A DNA stretch of 64,000 nt from the NCBI RefSeq assembly GCF_002754195.1, contig NZ_PEEU01000001.1, positions 2,356,001 to 2,420,000 of the forward strand, in the 5' to 3' direction. The notes under the pieces are model-generated. The model made no database searches and was not told the DNA's origin. It saw only the letters and a list, made by a program, of their open reading frames with translations. This document shows, one piece after another, positions 50,242-58,834 of the stretch. Every line of letters starts with the position of its first letter. Position 1 is the stretch's first letter. The position numbers and the translations under genes were made by a program. The stretch is from Flavobacterium sp. 9. Its GTDB lineage: Bacteria; Bacteroidota; Bacteroidia; Flavobacteriales; Flavobacteriaceae.

Positions 50242-51141
50242 ATGACTTCTACGGATTCTTCAGATAAAAAGAAATCTCTATTAATATCTACGGCAATTTA
50301 TGCTGTATTACTGTTGCTTTTATTTTTCATTCGCTTTTGGCCTCCTTATAATCCTGAAAACAATGTTGCACTTGCAGAAGGTGGCGGCGGTGGCGGTGTA
50401 ACGGTAAATTTTGGAGACAGTGATTTAGGTTCTGGAGCAAATTATAAAAGTGAAGTTCTGGAAGTAAAAAATCAAGCCAAACAAGCTCCTGCAAAAGCAA
50501 CTCCAGACGAAGCTATCATTACGCAAGAAAACACAAATGATGATAATGACGTTGTAATTCCGACGAAAGAAAAACCTAAAAAAGCAACTCCGGTTGTTAA
50601 ACCTGAAGTAAAACCTGTACCTCAAAAACCAAAAGTTTCGAATTCTACAAATGATGCTTTATCGAGCATTCTAAAAGGATCAAACAAAGGCGGCGATGGC
50701 GATGATAAAGTTGCAGGAAATAAAGGAAAAGCAAACGGAAGTTTAGGATCTAGCGGTTATTATGGCACTGGAGGTTCTGGTGGCGGAACTGGCGGAGGAA
50801 ACGGGACAGGAAATGGTATTGGCACCGGAAGTGGTTACGGAGCCGGAAGCGGCGGTGGTTCTGGTGGCGGATCTGGATATTCTCTTGGAAACAGAAAAGC
50901 ACTATCTAAACCTGCACCAAAATATACTTGTGACGAAGCCGGAAAAGTGGTTGTAGAAGTTACAGTTGACCAAAACGGAAAAACAATTAGCGCAACACCA
51001 GGAATAAAAGGAACAACAAATACAGCAAAATGTTTACTGGATCAGGCAAAAATTGCAGCAATGAATACTAGATGGGATGCTGACAGTAATGCTCCAGCCA
51101 AACAAGTTGGTAAGATTATCTATAATTTTAGTTTAGATTAA
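50242..51141 (+). CDS. TonB-like energy transducer
   Basis: 299 residues. One N-terminal transmembrane helix (LLISTAIYAVLLLLLFFI), a Gly-rich patch, a Pro/Lys-rich spacer (VVKPEVKPVPQKPKVS) and a long low-complexity Gly/Ser segment (about 160-215). A C-terminal TonB-type domain follows (GKVVVEVTVDQNGKTISATPGIKG ... GKIIYNFSLD). It couples ExbB-ExbD proton-motive energy to outer membrane receptors. exbB-exbD lie nearby but on the opposite strand, facing it across two small lipoprotein genes, an unusual arrangement. Confidence 0.87.
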   Translation: MTSTDSSDKKKSLLISTAIYAVLLLLLFFIRFWPPYNPENNVALAEGGGGGGVTVNFGDSDLGSGANYKSEVLEVKNQAKQAPAKATPDEAIITQENTNDDNDVVIPTKEKPKKATPVVKPEVKPVPQKPKVSNSTNDALSSILKGSNKGGDGDDKVAGNKGKANGSLGSSGYYGTGGSGGGTGGGNGTGNGIGTGSGYGAGSGGGSGGGSGYSLGNRKALSKPAPKYTCDEAGKVVVEVTVDQNGKTISATPGIKGTTNTAKCLLDQAKIAAMNTRWDADSNAPAKQVGKIIYNFSLD

Positions 51142-51214
51142 AACACGAATTGCACGGATTTACACCAATAGAAAAAGGCTTTCTGGAATATTTCAGAAAG
51201 CCTTTTTTATTTAG
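51138..51214 (+). terminator. terminator within a 77-bp direct repeat, left copy
   Basis: Hairpin AAAGGCTTTCTGGAA / TTTCAGAAAGCCTTT after the TonB stop. The whole segment from TTAAAACAC to TTTATTTAG repeats at 52025-52101 with 69 of 77 positions identical by eye, in the same orientation. Confidence 0.75.
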
Positions 51215-51293
51215 TCTTCGCATTATAAGGCAATTTATTTTTTATATTACTTCATATTTCTGGCACTAAAGAATATAACCTTTTATTTAGCTG

Positions 51294-51731
51294 TCACTTA
51301 ATACGAATTAAAATACCCGTTTCTTCAGTTTTTTCGATTTGGTTCCCGTATGTTTTTCTGTATTTCAAGTTTTCTGTATCTTTCTTATTTATCTCGAAGA
51401 CAGTTGAACCTAAGTTTTTATACCAATGTTTTACTCCAATATATGACGAATCTTCTTTTTCATTTATATCTTTTATATAGTCATGCCCATTTTTAAGAAT
51501 CATATCATTACAAACAAGTAAGATTCTTTCTGAACTTAAGCGAACCACTTTAAATTTTCCCTTTGTACTAGAACCACTTTTATATACACTCGTATAAGAT
51601 TGATTATCCATATCAAAAATATAATCACTGTCTTTATTGAGATTTGTTTTATAAGTACCCGTCATTTTATCTTTTGAAGCGCAACTAATCATAAAAAAGC
51701 AAAAAAGAGCCAGTAAAAGTAAATTCTTCAT
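51294..51731 (-). CDS. small hypothetical lipoprotein
   Basis: 145 residues. Lipoprotein signal with Cys at 17 (FFMISCASK). The mature part is short and strand-rich (GTYKTNLNKDSDYIFDMDNQSYTSVYKSG, GKFKVVRLSSERILLVCND), reminiscent of small lipocalin- or copper-resistance-type surface lipoproteins, but no family is assigned. It sits between the two copies of a 77-bp direct repeat, which suggests that it was added here. Confidence 0.65.
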   Translation of the reverse strand: MKNLLLLALFCFFMISCASKDKMTGTYKTNLNKDSDYIFDMDNQSYTSVYKSGSSTKGKFKVVRLSSERILLVCNDMILKNGHDYIKDINEKEDSSYIGVKHWYKNLGSTVFEINKKDTENLKYRKTYGNQIEKTEETGILIRIK

Positions 51732-51890
51732 AAATTAAGTCTTTAATTATAAAATTCTGCAGATTAATACGCATTATTTCTTCTCAATCGAAAGACAAAA
51801 ATAACCAATTTCACGCTTAATTTGCTTTTTGTCGTGAGATTGCTTCGTTCCTCGCAAGGACAAATTGCTGCGTAAAGATTGTGTGTTTTT

Positions 51891-52014
51891 GCGTGAGGGA
51901 TAGAAGCTTGCTACCGAAGTAGCGTGAATAGCCCGACAGCATTTAAGAAAAGGCCTAATGATCGCAACGAAACTTAGGCCTTTTTTTAAATGGTGGCACG
52001 CCCTAATGATAATT
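51891..52014. repeat. GCGTGAGGGAT...GGCACGCCC dispersed element, copy 2
   Basis: Begins GCGTGAGGGATAGAAGC, has AGCCCGAC in the middle and ends GGCACGCCC, like 28788-28874. An extra ~55 bases containing the hairpin AAAAGGCCTAA / TTAGGCCTTTT separate AGCCCGAC from the right end. Confidence 0.6.
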
Positions 52015-52024
52015 TTACTTTGCA

Positions 52025-52101
52025 TTAAAACATGAATTTCACTAATTAATACAAATAGAAAAAGGCTTTCTGGAATATTCCAGAAAGCCTTTTTTATTTA
52101 G
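52025..52101 (-). terminator. terminator within a 77-bp direct repeat, right copy
   Basis: Hairpin AAAGGCTTTCTGGAA / TTCCAGAAAGCCTTT, perfect here, downstream of the minus-strand lipoprotein at 52123. Second copy of the 51138-51214 repeat. Confidence 0.75.
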
Positions 52102-52122
52102 AAATTAATGTCTACAAATAAT

Positions 52123-52857
52123 TTATTTCATTAATTCATATTCCTTGATACCAACAAAATTTTCAGTAAGATTAATTTCAGGTCTACCTAAAACGATTCC
52201 CATATTAACGGCACATCTTACAAAATATTCCTTTCCTTGTTCTATATTTATTTTTACTTCTTCTTTTGTTTCTAATACTCCGTAGAAAGTCTGTGCTCCA
52301 AATTTCTTTGTTTTATAGGCAAACTTCTCTCCGTTTCTTAATCTTCCAACAATAGAATCATTTACATCTTTAATTTTATATCCTAACAAACCTCCGGCTC
52401 CATTGCTTGGTCTGTAAAAATAAACTACTGCATAATCTGCATTTTCAGGAAGTCTTGATTTATTCTTTAAGCTTCTTTTTTGAGCCAATACAGATAAAGC
52501 TTCGGCATCTACATTTCGATATAATTTTGCTTTAATTCTATAACAGGTACTTCCAAAAGTACTCGGTTTTTTAAGTTCTGTAATTTTAATAATATTTGCT
52601 CCTGCATTTCTTGCTGCATTTGTAGCATCGGCAATAACTTTATCATAACCACAATCTGTTGTGAATCCTGAGTCTCCAATTTTTAAATCTCCAATAAGAT
52701 CGGAACTATTTGGTACTTCTTCTTTTTCATCAAGAACAATTATTGGACTACTATTTTCTAGTTTCTGAAAATTTTTATTTACTATTTTCGTCGAAACACT
52801 AGTTGAACAACTAACTAACAATATGGATGTGACAATTAAAAAAACTAATCTCTTCAT
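52123..52857 (-). CDS. lipoprotein with DUF2846-like domain
   Basis: 244 residues. Lipoprotein signal with Cys at 17 (ILLVSCSTS). The N-terminal half holds a small domain with two Cys (FTTDCGYDKVIADATNAARNAGANIIKI). The C-terminal half resembles DUF2846 (YAVVYFYRPSNGAGGLLGYKIKDVND, IGRLRNGEKFAYKTKKFG, EQGKEYFVRCAVNMG). Function unknown. It is 51 bases downstream of exbD on the same strand, so it may belong to the exbBD operon. Confidence 0.72.
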   Translation of the reverse strand: MKRLVFLIVTSILLVSCSTSVSTKIVNKNFQKLENSSPIIVLDEKEEVPNSSDLIGDLKIGDSGFTTDCGYDKVIADATNAARNAGANIIKITELKKPSTFGSTCYRIKAKLYRNVDAEALSVLAQKRSLKNKSRLPENADYAVVYFYRPSNGAGGLLGYKIKDVNDSIVGRLRNGEKFAYKTKKFGAQTFYGVLETKEEVKINIEQGKEYFVRCAVNMGIVLGRPEINLTENFVGIKEYELMK

Positions 52858-52908
52858 TTTTTAAATTAAAGCTTTTAATACATTAAACAATTATTTGATA
52901 ACACGAAC

Positions 52909-53304
52909 CTACTTCGGACTTGTAGCAATAACAAACTTCAAGTTGTTCTTCACTCCTATTTGCAGTACATCTACTAAATCCTGAACTTGTAAGTTAAACG
53001 GAATTCGAACGACAACGGTTTGCTGTTTATCGGCTCCAATTTTTGACATTAAAGTCGTTTCGAGAGCGTCAAATTCAACTGGTTCTTTGTCGATGTAGAA
53101 TTTTTTATCTTCGGTAACGGATAAACTTATTAGTTGCTTGTTTGTTTTTTCATTTGATTTCGCTTTTGGCAAAGTCATTTTGATAACATTAGGATTTGCA
53201 AGTGTTGAAATAATTAAGAAAAACAACAGCAAGAAAAACATAATATCACTCAATGATGAAGTTGCTACTTCGGCATGAAATCTTCTTTTTCTTTTAATAG
53301 ACAT
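52909..53304 (-). CDS. exbD: ExbD biopolymer transport protein
   Basis: 131 residues. Short cytoplasmic N-terminus (MSIKRKRRFHAEVATSSLSDIMFFLLLFFLIIST), with the essential Asp in LSDIMF at the start of the single transmembrane helix, then a periplasmic domain (KIGADKQQTVVVRIPFN, LVDVLQIGVKNNLKFVIATSPK). It works with ExbB to energise TonB. Three bases after exbB. Confidence 0.93.
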   Translation of the reverse strand: MSIKRKRRFHAEVATSSLSDIMFFLLLFFLIISTLANPNVIKMTLPKAKSNEKTNKQLISLSVTEDKKFYIDKEPVEFDALETTLMSKIGADKQQTVVVRIPFNLQVQDLVDVLQIGVKNNLKFVIATSPK

Positions 53305-53307
53305 AAC

Positions 53308-54003
53308 TTACGATCTTTGAATTATGTTTACAAATTCTAGTATTTGTTTCTGAATTTTTAAAGCAAAATCATCAATTTTTCCGTTTAATAAATGGTAAGC
53401 GCTATAAGCGATAATACCAACAATAAGTCCTGATCCGGAACTAATCATTTTCTCGTATAAACCTCCGGAAATGTTTCCGATACTGATATTTTCTGTAACC
53501 GAAATACTGTAGAAAATCTTGATAACTCCAGAAATTGTTCCAATAAAACCAAGTGTTGGCGCGATACCGGCAATTAATCCAAGGTGACCTAAACGGCGTT
53601 CCATTTCTCCAATTTCGATATCGGCAGCACGATCCATGTTGGATTCGATTTCGGCAATTGGTCTTCCAATAACCAGAACTCCTTCTTTCAGGATATTTCC
53701 TGCTGCAGTATTACTTCTTTCTACAATTGTTCTTGCAAGTTCGATATTACCAGAATTTAGCTTATCGCCAACATCCTGCATTAATCTGCTGTCAATTTTT
53801 GAAGCTTTACTGATGTATAAATAACGTTCTATGATTACATAAAAAGTATAGAATAGTAAGATGGCAATTGGAATCAGGAAAAAACCTCCTTTTAAGATAA
53901 ATCCTAAAACTGAGATTTCGGTATTTGGAGCAATTTTTTCAATAACTACGTTAGAAGCGGCGTTTGCAATGGTATCTGTTTGTACTTGTATAAAACTAAA
54001 CAT
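53308..54003 (-). CDS. exbB: ExbB/TolQ-type proton channel protein
   Basis: 231 residues with three transmembrane segments (GGFFLIPIAILLFYTFYVII, HLGLIAGIAPTLGFIGTISGVIKIF, GSGLIVGIIAYSAYHLLN). The MotA/TolQ/ExbB core GIAPTLGFIGTISGVI is clear. Inner membrane partner of ExbD; the pair powers TonB at 50242. It reads divergently from folC. Confidence 0.94.
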   Translation of the reverse strand: MFSFIQVQTDTIANAASNVVIEKIAPNTEISVLGFILKGGFFLIPIAILLFYTFYVIIERYLYISKASKIDSRLMQDVGDKLNSGNIELARTIVERSNTAAGNILKEGVLVIGRPIAEIESNMDRAADIEIGEMERRLGHLGLIAGIAPTLGFIGTISGVIKIFYSISVTENISIGNISGGLYEKMISSGSGLIVGIIAYSAYHLLNGKIDDFALKIQKQILEFVNIIQRS

Positions 54004-54134
54004 ACATTAATTCTGGTTTTTAATAATTAATTCTAAAAAATATTTGAAATTTGCAATAAAGATAATTTTCGCTGTAATATAAAACTAAAAAAAACGAAAA
54101 TTATTTCAATCAACAACACTTTTATCCAAAATAA

Positions 54135-55361
54135 ATGAACTATCAGGAAACTACCAATTGGATGTTTAATCAACTCCCAATGTACCAACTACAAGGCGCT
54201 TCGGCATACAAAGAAGATTTGACCAATATTAAGTTGCTGGCAGCACATCTTGATAATCCTCAAAATGGGCAAAAATACATTCACGTTGCAGGAACCAACG
54301 GCAAAGGATCTACTTCGCATATGTTGGCTTCGGTTTTGCAGGAAGCGGGATATAAAGTTGGATTATACACTTCGCCACATTTAAAAGATTTTAGGGAAAG
54401 AATTAAAATCAACGGCGAAGAAATATCAGAAGATTTTGTTTGTGAATTTGTCGCAAAACACAAAGATTTTTTTGAAGCCAATGATATGAGTTTCTTCGAA
54501 ATGTCTGTTGGTTTAGCCTTTGATTATTTTGCTTCAGAGAAAACAGATATCGCGATTATTGAAGTTGGCCTTGGCGGAAGACTTGACGCTACCAATATTA
54601 TAACGCCATTGGTTTCTGTGATTACAAACATCGATTTAGATCATACTCAGTTTCTTGGAAATACTCCGGCATTAATCGCTGGCGAAAAAGCCGGAATTAT
54701 AAAACCTAATGTTCCGGTTGTTATTGGTGAATATACTGCGGAAACTCAACCTGTATTTTTGGCTAAAGCCGAAGAAAACAAAGCGCCAATATATTTTGCT
54801 TCAGATTTGATTTCCGAAGTTTATCCGTCTGATTTAATTGGAGATTATCAATTTCATAATAAGAAAACGGTTCAGGAAACTATTACTGTTCTAAATTCTC
54901 AAAATGAATTTAAAGTTTCAAACGAAAGTCTAAAAACTGGTTTATTGAACGTTGTAAAAAATACAGGTTTACAAGGAAGATGGCAGCAATTGGGAGAAAA
55001 TCCGAAAATCGTTTGTGACACCGCACACAACAAACACGGATTGGCTGTTGTGATGAACCAAATTAAAAATGAAACTTTTGAGAATCTTCATATTGTTCTT
55101 GGAGTTGTAAACGATAAAGACTTGGATTCTATTTTGCCTCTTTTTCCTAAAAAAGCGCAATACTATTTCTGTAGTCCAAATTCTTCGAGAGGTTTAGGCG
55201 TTGAAATCTTAAAGGAAGCTGCCAAAAGTCACGATTTATTGGGAGAGAAATATGATTCTGTAGTCGAAGCTTTTACTGCTGCGAAGGAAAATGCTGCTCA
55301 AAATGATTTTATCTACGTTGGCGGAAGTACTTTTGTTGTTGCCGAATTGCCATCAAACTAA
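54135..55361 (+). CDS. folC: folylpolyglutamate synthase / dihydrofolate synthase
   Basis: 408 residues, Mur-ligase superfamily. P-loop HVAGTNGKGSTSHML near residue 55, then GLYTSPHLKDFRERI, TIVGLGGRLDATN (as VGLGGRLDATNI), NIDLDHTQFLG and the C-terminal domain segment DTAHNKHGL. It adds glutamates to folates and may make dihydrofolate. Single gene with ordinary length; it is divergent from exbB, a common flavobacterial order. Confidence 0.95.
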   Translation: MNYQETTNWMFNQLPMYQLQGASAYKEDLTNIKLLAAHLDNPQNGQKYIHVAGTNGKGSTSHMLASVLQEAGYKVGLYTSPHLKDFRERIKINGEEISEDFVCEFVAKHKDFFEANDMSFFEMSVGLAFDYFASEKTDIAIIEVGLGGRLDATNIITPLVSVITNIDLDHTQFLGNTPALIAGEKAGIIKPNVPVVIGEYTAETQPVFLAKAEENKAPIYFASDLISEVYPSDLIGDYQFHNKKTVQETITVLNSQNEFKVSNESLKTGLLNVVKNTGLQGRWQQLGENPKIVCDTAHNKHGLAVVMNQIKNETFENLHIVLGVVNDKDLDSILPLFPKKAQYYFCSPNSSRGLGVEILKEAAKSHDLLGEKYDSVVEAFTAAKENAAQNDFIYVGGSTFVVAELPSN

Positions 55362-55471
55362 CGGATTTTTAAATTGTCTGAAAAAGACTAAAAAAACTTC
55401 TTTTATAATAAATTCAATTACAACGAGATAGGAAAAACTTTAAAAAAACTTTAAATTTTTAGCATCTTTTG

Positions 55472-55502
55472 TTTGCAGAACTGAAAAAGTGGCTTATATT
55501 TG
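55472..55502 (+). promoter_or_regulatory. tRNA-Val promoter
   Basis: TTTG at 55472-55475, 19-base spacer, TATATTTG at 55495-55502: a full match to the Bacteroidota sigma-ABfr-type consensus, 37 bases before the tRNA. Confidence 0.8.
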
Positions 55503-55539
55503 CACTCGCAATCACAAACGATAGCAATCTAGTAAAATA

Positions 55540-55617
55540 GGGCGATTAGCTCAGCTGGTTCAGAGCACCTCGTTTACACCGAGGGGGTCGGGGGTTCGAA
55601 CCCCTCATCGCCCACCA
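55540..55617 (+). tRNA. tRNA-Val (anticodon TAC)
   Basis: Acceptor GGGCGAT / ATCGCCC, D-arm GCTC...GAGC, anticodon stem CTCG / CGAG with loop TTTACAC (anticodon TAC, valine), T-arm GGGGG-TTCGAAC-CCC and an encoded CCA end. Complete cloverleaf by eye. Confidence 0.97.
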
Positions 55618-55620
55618 AGA

Positions 55621-55650
55621 AACTCCTTAAGAAATTAAGGAGTTTTTTTA
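55621..55650 (+). terminator. terminator of tRNA-Val
   Basis: Stem AACTCCTTAA / TTAAGGAGTT with a GAAA loop and seven T. The same 24 bases recur at 57701-57724 and, inverted, at 59677-59700. Confidence 0.85.
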
Positions 55651-55744
55651 TACCATTTTCGAATAGTACGCACGAAGTTAGAGATGTTTCCACGGTATTT
55701 CACAATAACACTTCGCAGAATTGAGTAAAGAAATAATAATTAGT

Positions 55745-56068
55745 CTAGTTCAAAATTTCTTCTAATTTATCCATGACTTTCAGAGAATAACTGTAAAACT
55801 CACTTTCTTTTCTTAAACCTGTACGCTCCATATATTCTTTATTATTTTCATAATTCACATCTTCTTGATCGAATATTACTTGATAAAGAACTTCATGTCT
55901 TTTTACAATTCCTATGAAACTATCTATAATTTCAGCGACACGTTTATCATTCTCTTTGACTTTTGTGTAGTATTTCAAATCATTAATATTCTTTCTCCAT
56001 TTCTGGAAAAACTCCTCTCTTAGATCATACAATTCGTTATATATCTCTTCCCAATTTTCTTCTTCCAT
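55745..56068 (-). CDS. small acidic helical protein
   Basis: 107 residues from ATG 56068 (MEEENWEEIYNELYDLREEF); a longer reading from 56107 would overlap the upstream stop by 23 bases. It is almost entirely helical and acidic (about 25% Glu/Asp), likely a coiled coil. No family recognised. It is 16 bases downstream of the HNH-like gene, so the pair may work together. It lies next to tRNA-Val. Confidence 0.55.
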   Translation of the reverse strand: MEEENWEEIYNELYDLREEFFQKWRKNINDLKYYTKVKENDKRVAEIIDSFIGIVKRHEVLYQVIFDQEDVNYENNKEYMERTGLRKESEFYSYSLKVMDKLEEILN

Positions 56069-56084
56069 AATATCGCATATTAGT

Positions 56085-57056
56085 TTAAAAAGGTTTTTGA
56101 CCACCATATCTTTTTTTTAATTCTTCAAAAACTTTTACAATATAAATACTAATATTTTTTTCTTTATATTCTTCAATTAATTGATTAGCTTCTAATAGAT
56201 TTTCAGCAAATGTTTTTTTATTTAATTCACAAATATAATTAACCGCATTAATCATGAAAGTTTCCGCTAATATATCAGCAATTTTTTTTGACAATGTATC
56301 ATAGAATTCCTCTGGGCCAACAATTATTTTAGATGATTTATCTGTAATAGAATTTACGCAATCTCCAAATAAGCGCACATCTTCATTTTTTAACTCTTCT
56401 GTAAATAATAGTATTATTGCTTCACAGAAATAAAAAATGTATGGATTTTTTATATCGTTAGAGGTCGCAATAAATTTACTTTTTTCCGAATATTTATTAA
56501 AGTTGATTAAAATTCTAAATTCTTCGATTCCATATTCTCCTTTCGTATCATGATTATATAAAAAGTCATTTAGAAACTTTTTAATTTTCAACAAATCTTT
56601 TTCCTCAAGATAGCTATCATTATCTTCAATTTTATAAACACAACAAAATCGAAATATAATTGAGTAAAAATATGCTTGAATCTCAATATTTGAGACTTTT
56701 TGAGGTTCAAATATTTCAAAATTCAGACTTGAATCATAGTACTTAAAATTACTCAGGTATTTTTGGTTTCTAAATTTTTGTAAAAATTCAGATGCAAATT
56801 TTGATTCTAAAGTGGCTAATTTTTTTTCACAAACTTTGCATAAAATATAATCTCTCTTATAATCGTTTGGTTTAATTTCTGTCGAAGTATTTTTAAGATT
56901 GTCTCTTCCGAAATAAACATTTATTTGTGCATTTTTAGAATCAATATTGTATGATTCTTCTTTGTAATGCGCACCTACGCAATTTTTGATTAAACTAGCT
57001 GGTATTAAATGAGAACCAACTTCATTAGCAATTTCATCACATATTATACATTTCAT
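56085..57056 (-). CDS. HNH-like zinc-finger protein, tRNA-adjacent accessory gene
   Basis: 323 residues. The N-terminal zinc-binding module is MKCIICDEIANEVGSHLIPASLI (C3, C6, H16) plus YILCKVCEKKL (C73, C76). This is the CxxC...SHxIP...CxxCE pattern of HNH-related proteins found in bacterial accessory genes. The rest is helical and very AT-rich, with no known domain. The HNH catalytic residues are incomplete by eye, so nuclease activity is not certain. Lower GC than its neighbours hints at acquisition. Confidence 0.65.
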   Translation of the reverse strand: MKCIICDEIANEVGSHLIPASLIKNCVGAHYKEESYNIDSKNAQINVYFGRDNLKNTSTEIKPNDYKRDYILCKVCEKKLATLESKFASEFLQKFRNQKYLSNFKYYDSSLNFEIFEPQKVSNIEIQAYFYSIIFRFCCVYKIEDNDSYLEEKDLLKIKKFLNDFLYNHDTKGEYGIEEFRILINFNKYSEKSKFIATSNDIKNPYIFYFCEAIILLFTEELKNEDVRLFGDCVNSITDKSSKIIVGPEEFYDTLSKKIADILAETFMINAVNYICELNKKTFAENLLEANQLIEEYKEKNISIYIVKVFEELKKRYGGQKPF

Positions 57057-57275
57057 TTTTCAGGACTATTTGGCAATAAATTATAACAAGCATAAAACAA
57101 CATTACTACATCTTTTTTTAGTTCGTTTTACGAAATAATTTGATTTTTCTTTAAACGAATATAAGAAATATTTTTACTACAAAATATTAACTTTTTTTGA
57201 AATAGAAATAAAAACCGTATCTCACAATTTCAAACCTGTTTTTTACCAATTGGGAAATTTCTGAGAAATTTTAAA

Positions 57276-57283
57276 TATCTTTG
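57276..57283 (+). promoter_or_regulatory. -7 element directly before the XRE gene
   Basis: TATCTTTG ends four bases before the ATG, as for the GbsR gene at 20768, so the transcript may be leaderless. The -33 TTG at 57250-57252 is at a slightly long spacing of 23. Confidence 0.5.
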
Positions 57284-57287
57284 AACT

Positions 57288-57683
57288 ATGAGCACACTAA
57301 TAAAACCAAATCACATAGGGCGAAAAATTAGCCGTATTCGTGAACTTCGAGATATGAAACAAGAAGCTTTGGCGCAAGCTTTAGGAACAAGTCAACAAAC
57401 TGTTTCGGCTATTGAAAACAGTGAAACTATTGATGATGAAAAACTTGCCGAAGTTGCAAAAGCATTAGGTGTAACAGTAGAAGCAATTAAAAATTTTTCG
57501 GAAGAAAATATGATTAATTTTTTTAATACTTTTAATGATGCTGTAAATAATAGCCACTTTGCAAGCACTAACTACAACTGTACTTTTAATCCTCTTGATA
57601 AAGTTGTAGAACTTTACGAACGTTTAGTTCAATCCGAAAAAGAAAAAGTTGAATATCTGGAAAAAATAATAAAAGGGAAATAA
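57288..57683 (+). CDS. XRE-family regulator
   Basis: 131 residues. N-terminal Cro/CI-type helix-turn-helix (KISRIRELRDMKQEALAQALGTSQQTVSAIENSETIDDEKLAEVAKALGV), followed by a linker with conserved NNSHFASTNYNCTFNPLDKVVELYERLVQSEKEKVEYLEKII. This is the tail of a common Bacteroidota XRE family with a C-terminal coiled coil. It is divergent from the HNH-like gene; that could make it the regulator of that gene. Confidence 0.87.
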   Translation: MSTLIKPNHIGRKISRIRELRDMKQEALAQALGTSQQTVSAIENSETIDDEKLAEVAKALGVTVEAIKNFSEENMINFFNTFNDAVNNSHFASTNYNCTFNPLDKVVELYERLVQSEKEKVEYLEKIIKGK

Positions 57684-57700
57684 CCTTTTAGAAAAGCAAA

Positions 57701-57727
57701 AACTCCTTAAGAAATTAAGGAGTTTTT
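57701..57727 (+). terminator. terminator of the XRE gene
   Basis: Stem AACTCCTTAA / TTAAGGAGTT with a GAAA loop and six T; same 24 bases as the tRNA-Val terminator. Confidence 0.85.
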
Positions 57728-57793
57728 TATTCACGTCTTTTCTAGAAAAGTAAATTCAGATAAAAGAAACCAAAACGCATCTTACTGAATGTA

Positions 57794-58834
57794 TTACTTT
57801 TTCTTCCATTTTTGATTAAATCTCAATTCTGCTAGTTTTTCATAAAGAATTTTTAATCCATAAGTTCCAATCATTCCATAGTCACTGATCATTTTCACTT
57901 TGCCATTATTAAACGTTATTTTCAAATATCCAGTTTGGTCATCAGTATGCATTACATAATATTCTTTGTTTAAATTTTCAAAATCACAATAATTTAAAAG
58001 TTCTTCTAATTTATCAAATTCTACTTTACTGATTTTTGTCGAAAAAACACCTTCTTCTTTACCATAACCAACATCGTCTTTTTTATTGAAGTTATAATAT
58101 TGAGCATTAAATACTGATAAGGAATCCCGATTTAATGTTAGTTTATAAACTGGGCAAGAACCAAAACAACCGGAAGTTCTAAATTCAATTTTGGTAATTT
58201 TATTCTTTTTTGGATTTTCATTGTATTCGATAAAATCTCCAAATTTAAAAGTCAAAATAGCTTTTGAATCTGCATATTTCTTTTTTTTCTCATCCACTAA
58301 TTTCTGTTTATGAATAACTAAGAAAGGCTGAGAATTTATATATTCAACTTTTGGGACAATTGGGCTTTCGAATTCTTTATCAATATGAAAAATTTTTGGT
58401 TTATTTTTCCCATTATTCATTAATACGATTGGTGAAAAACTACATGATTCTTCCCCTTCAATTCCCGGTCTAAAACTTATACAATCATGATTGTCTCCAA
58501 TAGCAAGCAAATCAGTGTAACCATCATTATTAAAATCAGCTTTTGTGTAAAATGTTTTGACATTAAGTTTATTTGCTAAAATCTTATTTACGCTATCATA
58601 ACTATTACTTCTGTTAAAATCCTGAAGCTTTTTTAATTCATATTTCTTGTAATTTGTATCACTTTTTCGAATGAAGTTTTCTATTTCTGATTTAGTTTTT
58701 AGTCGATCTATTTCTGATTGGACAATTGGAGTTTGGACAAAAGGGGTTTTGATTACGGGAGTTTGGACAGATTCAGTTTCTTTTTTACAGGATGCGAAAA
58801 CTAATAGAATTAAAAATAGCTTTATGATTTTCAT
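57794..58834 (-). CDS. DUF6438 lipoprotein
   Basis: 346 residues. Lipoprotein signal with Cys at 16 (LLVFASCKK), a short repeated PVIKTPFVQTPIVQ stretch, then a middle domain with YTKADFNNDGYTDLLAIGD (a calcium-loop-like FG-GAP element). A C-terminal DUF6438 domain follows: KIEFRTSGCFGSCPVYKLTLNRD with the CxxxC pair. Likely periplasmic face of the outer membrane. Function unknown. Confidence 0.82.
   Translation of the reverse strand: MKIIKLFLILLVFASCKKETESVQTPVIKTPFVQTPIVQSEIDRLKTKSEIENFIRKSDTNYKKYELKKLQDFNRSNSYDSVNKILANKLNVKTFYTKADFNNDGYTDLLAIGDNHDCISFRPGIEGEESCSFSPIVLMNNGKNKPKIFHIDKEFESPIVPKVEYINSQPFLVIHKQKLVDEKKKKYADSKAILTFKFGDFIEYNENPKKNKITKIEFRTSGCFGSCPVYKLTLNRDSLSVFNAQYYNFNKKDDVGYGKEEGVFSTKISKVEFDKLEELLNYCDFENLNKEYYVMHTDDQTGYLKITFNNGKVKMISDYGMIGTYGLKILYEKLAELRFNQKWKKK

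Noticed and set aside
55745..57056. HNH-like unit considered as a classical toxin-antitoxin pair
   Set aside because: The sizes (323 and 107 residues) and gene order do not fit known type II families; recorded only as a possible defence unit.
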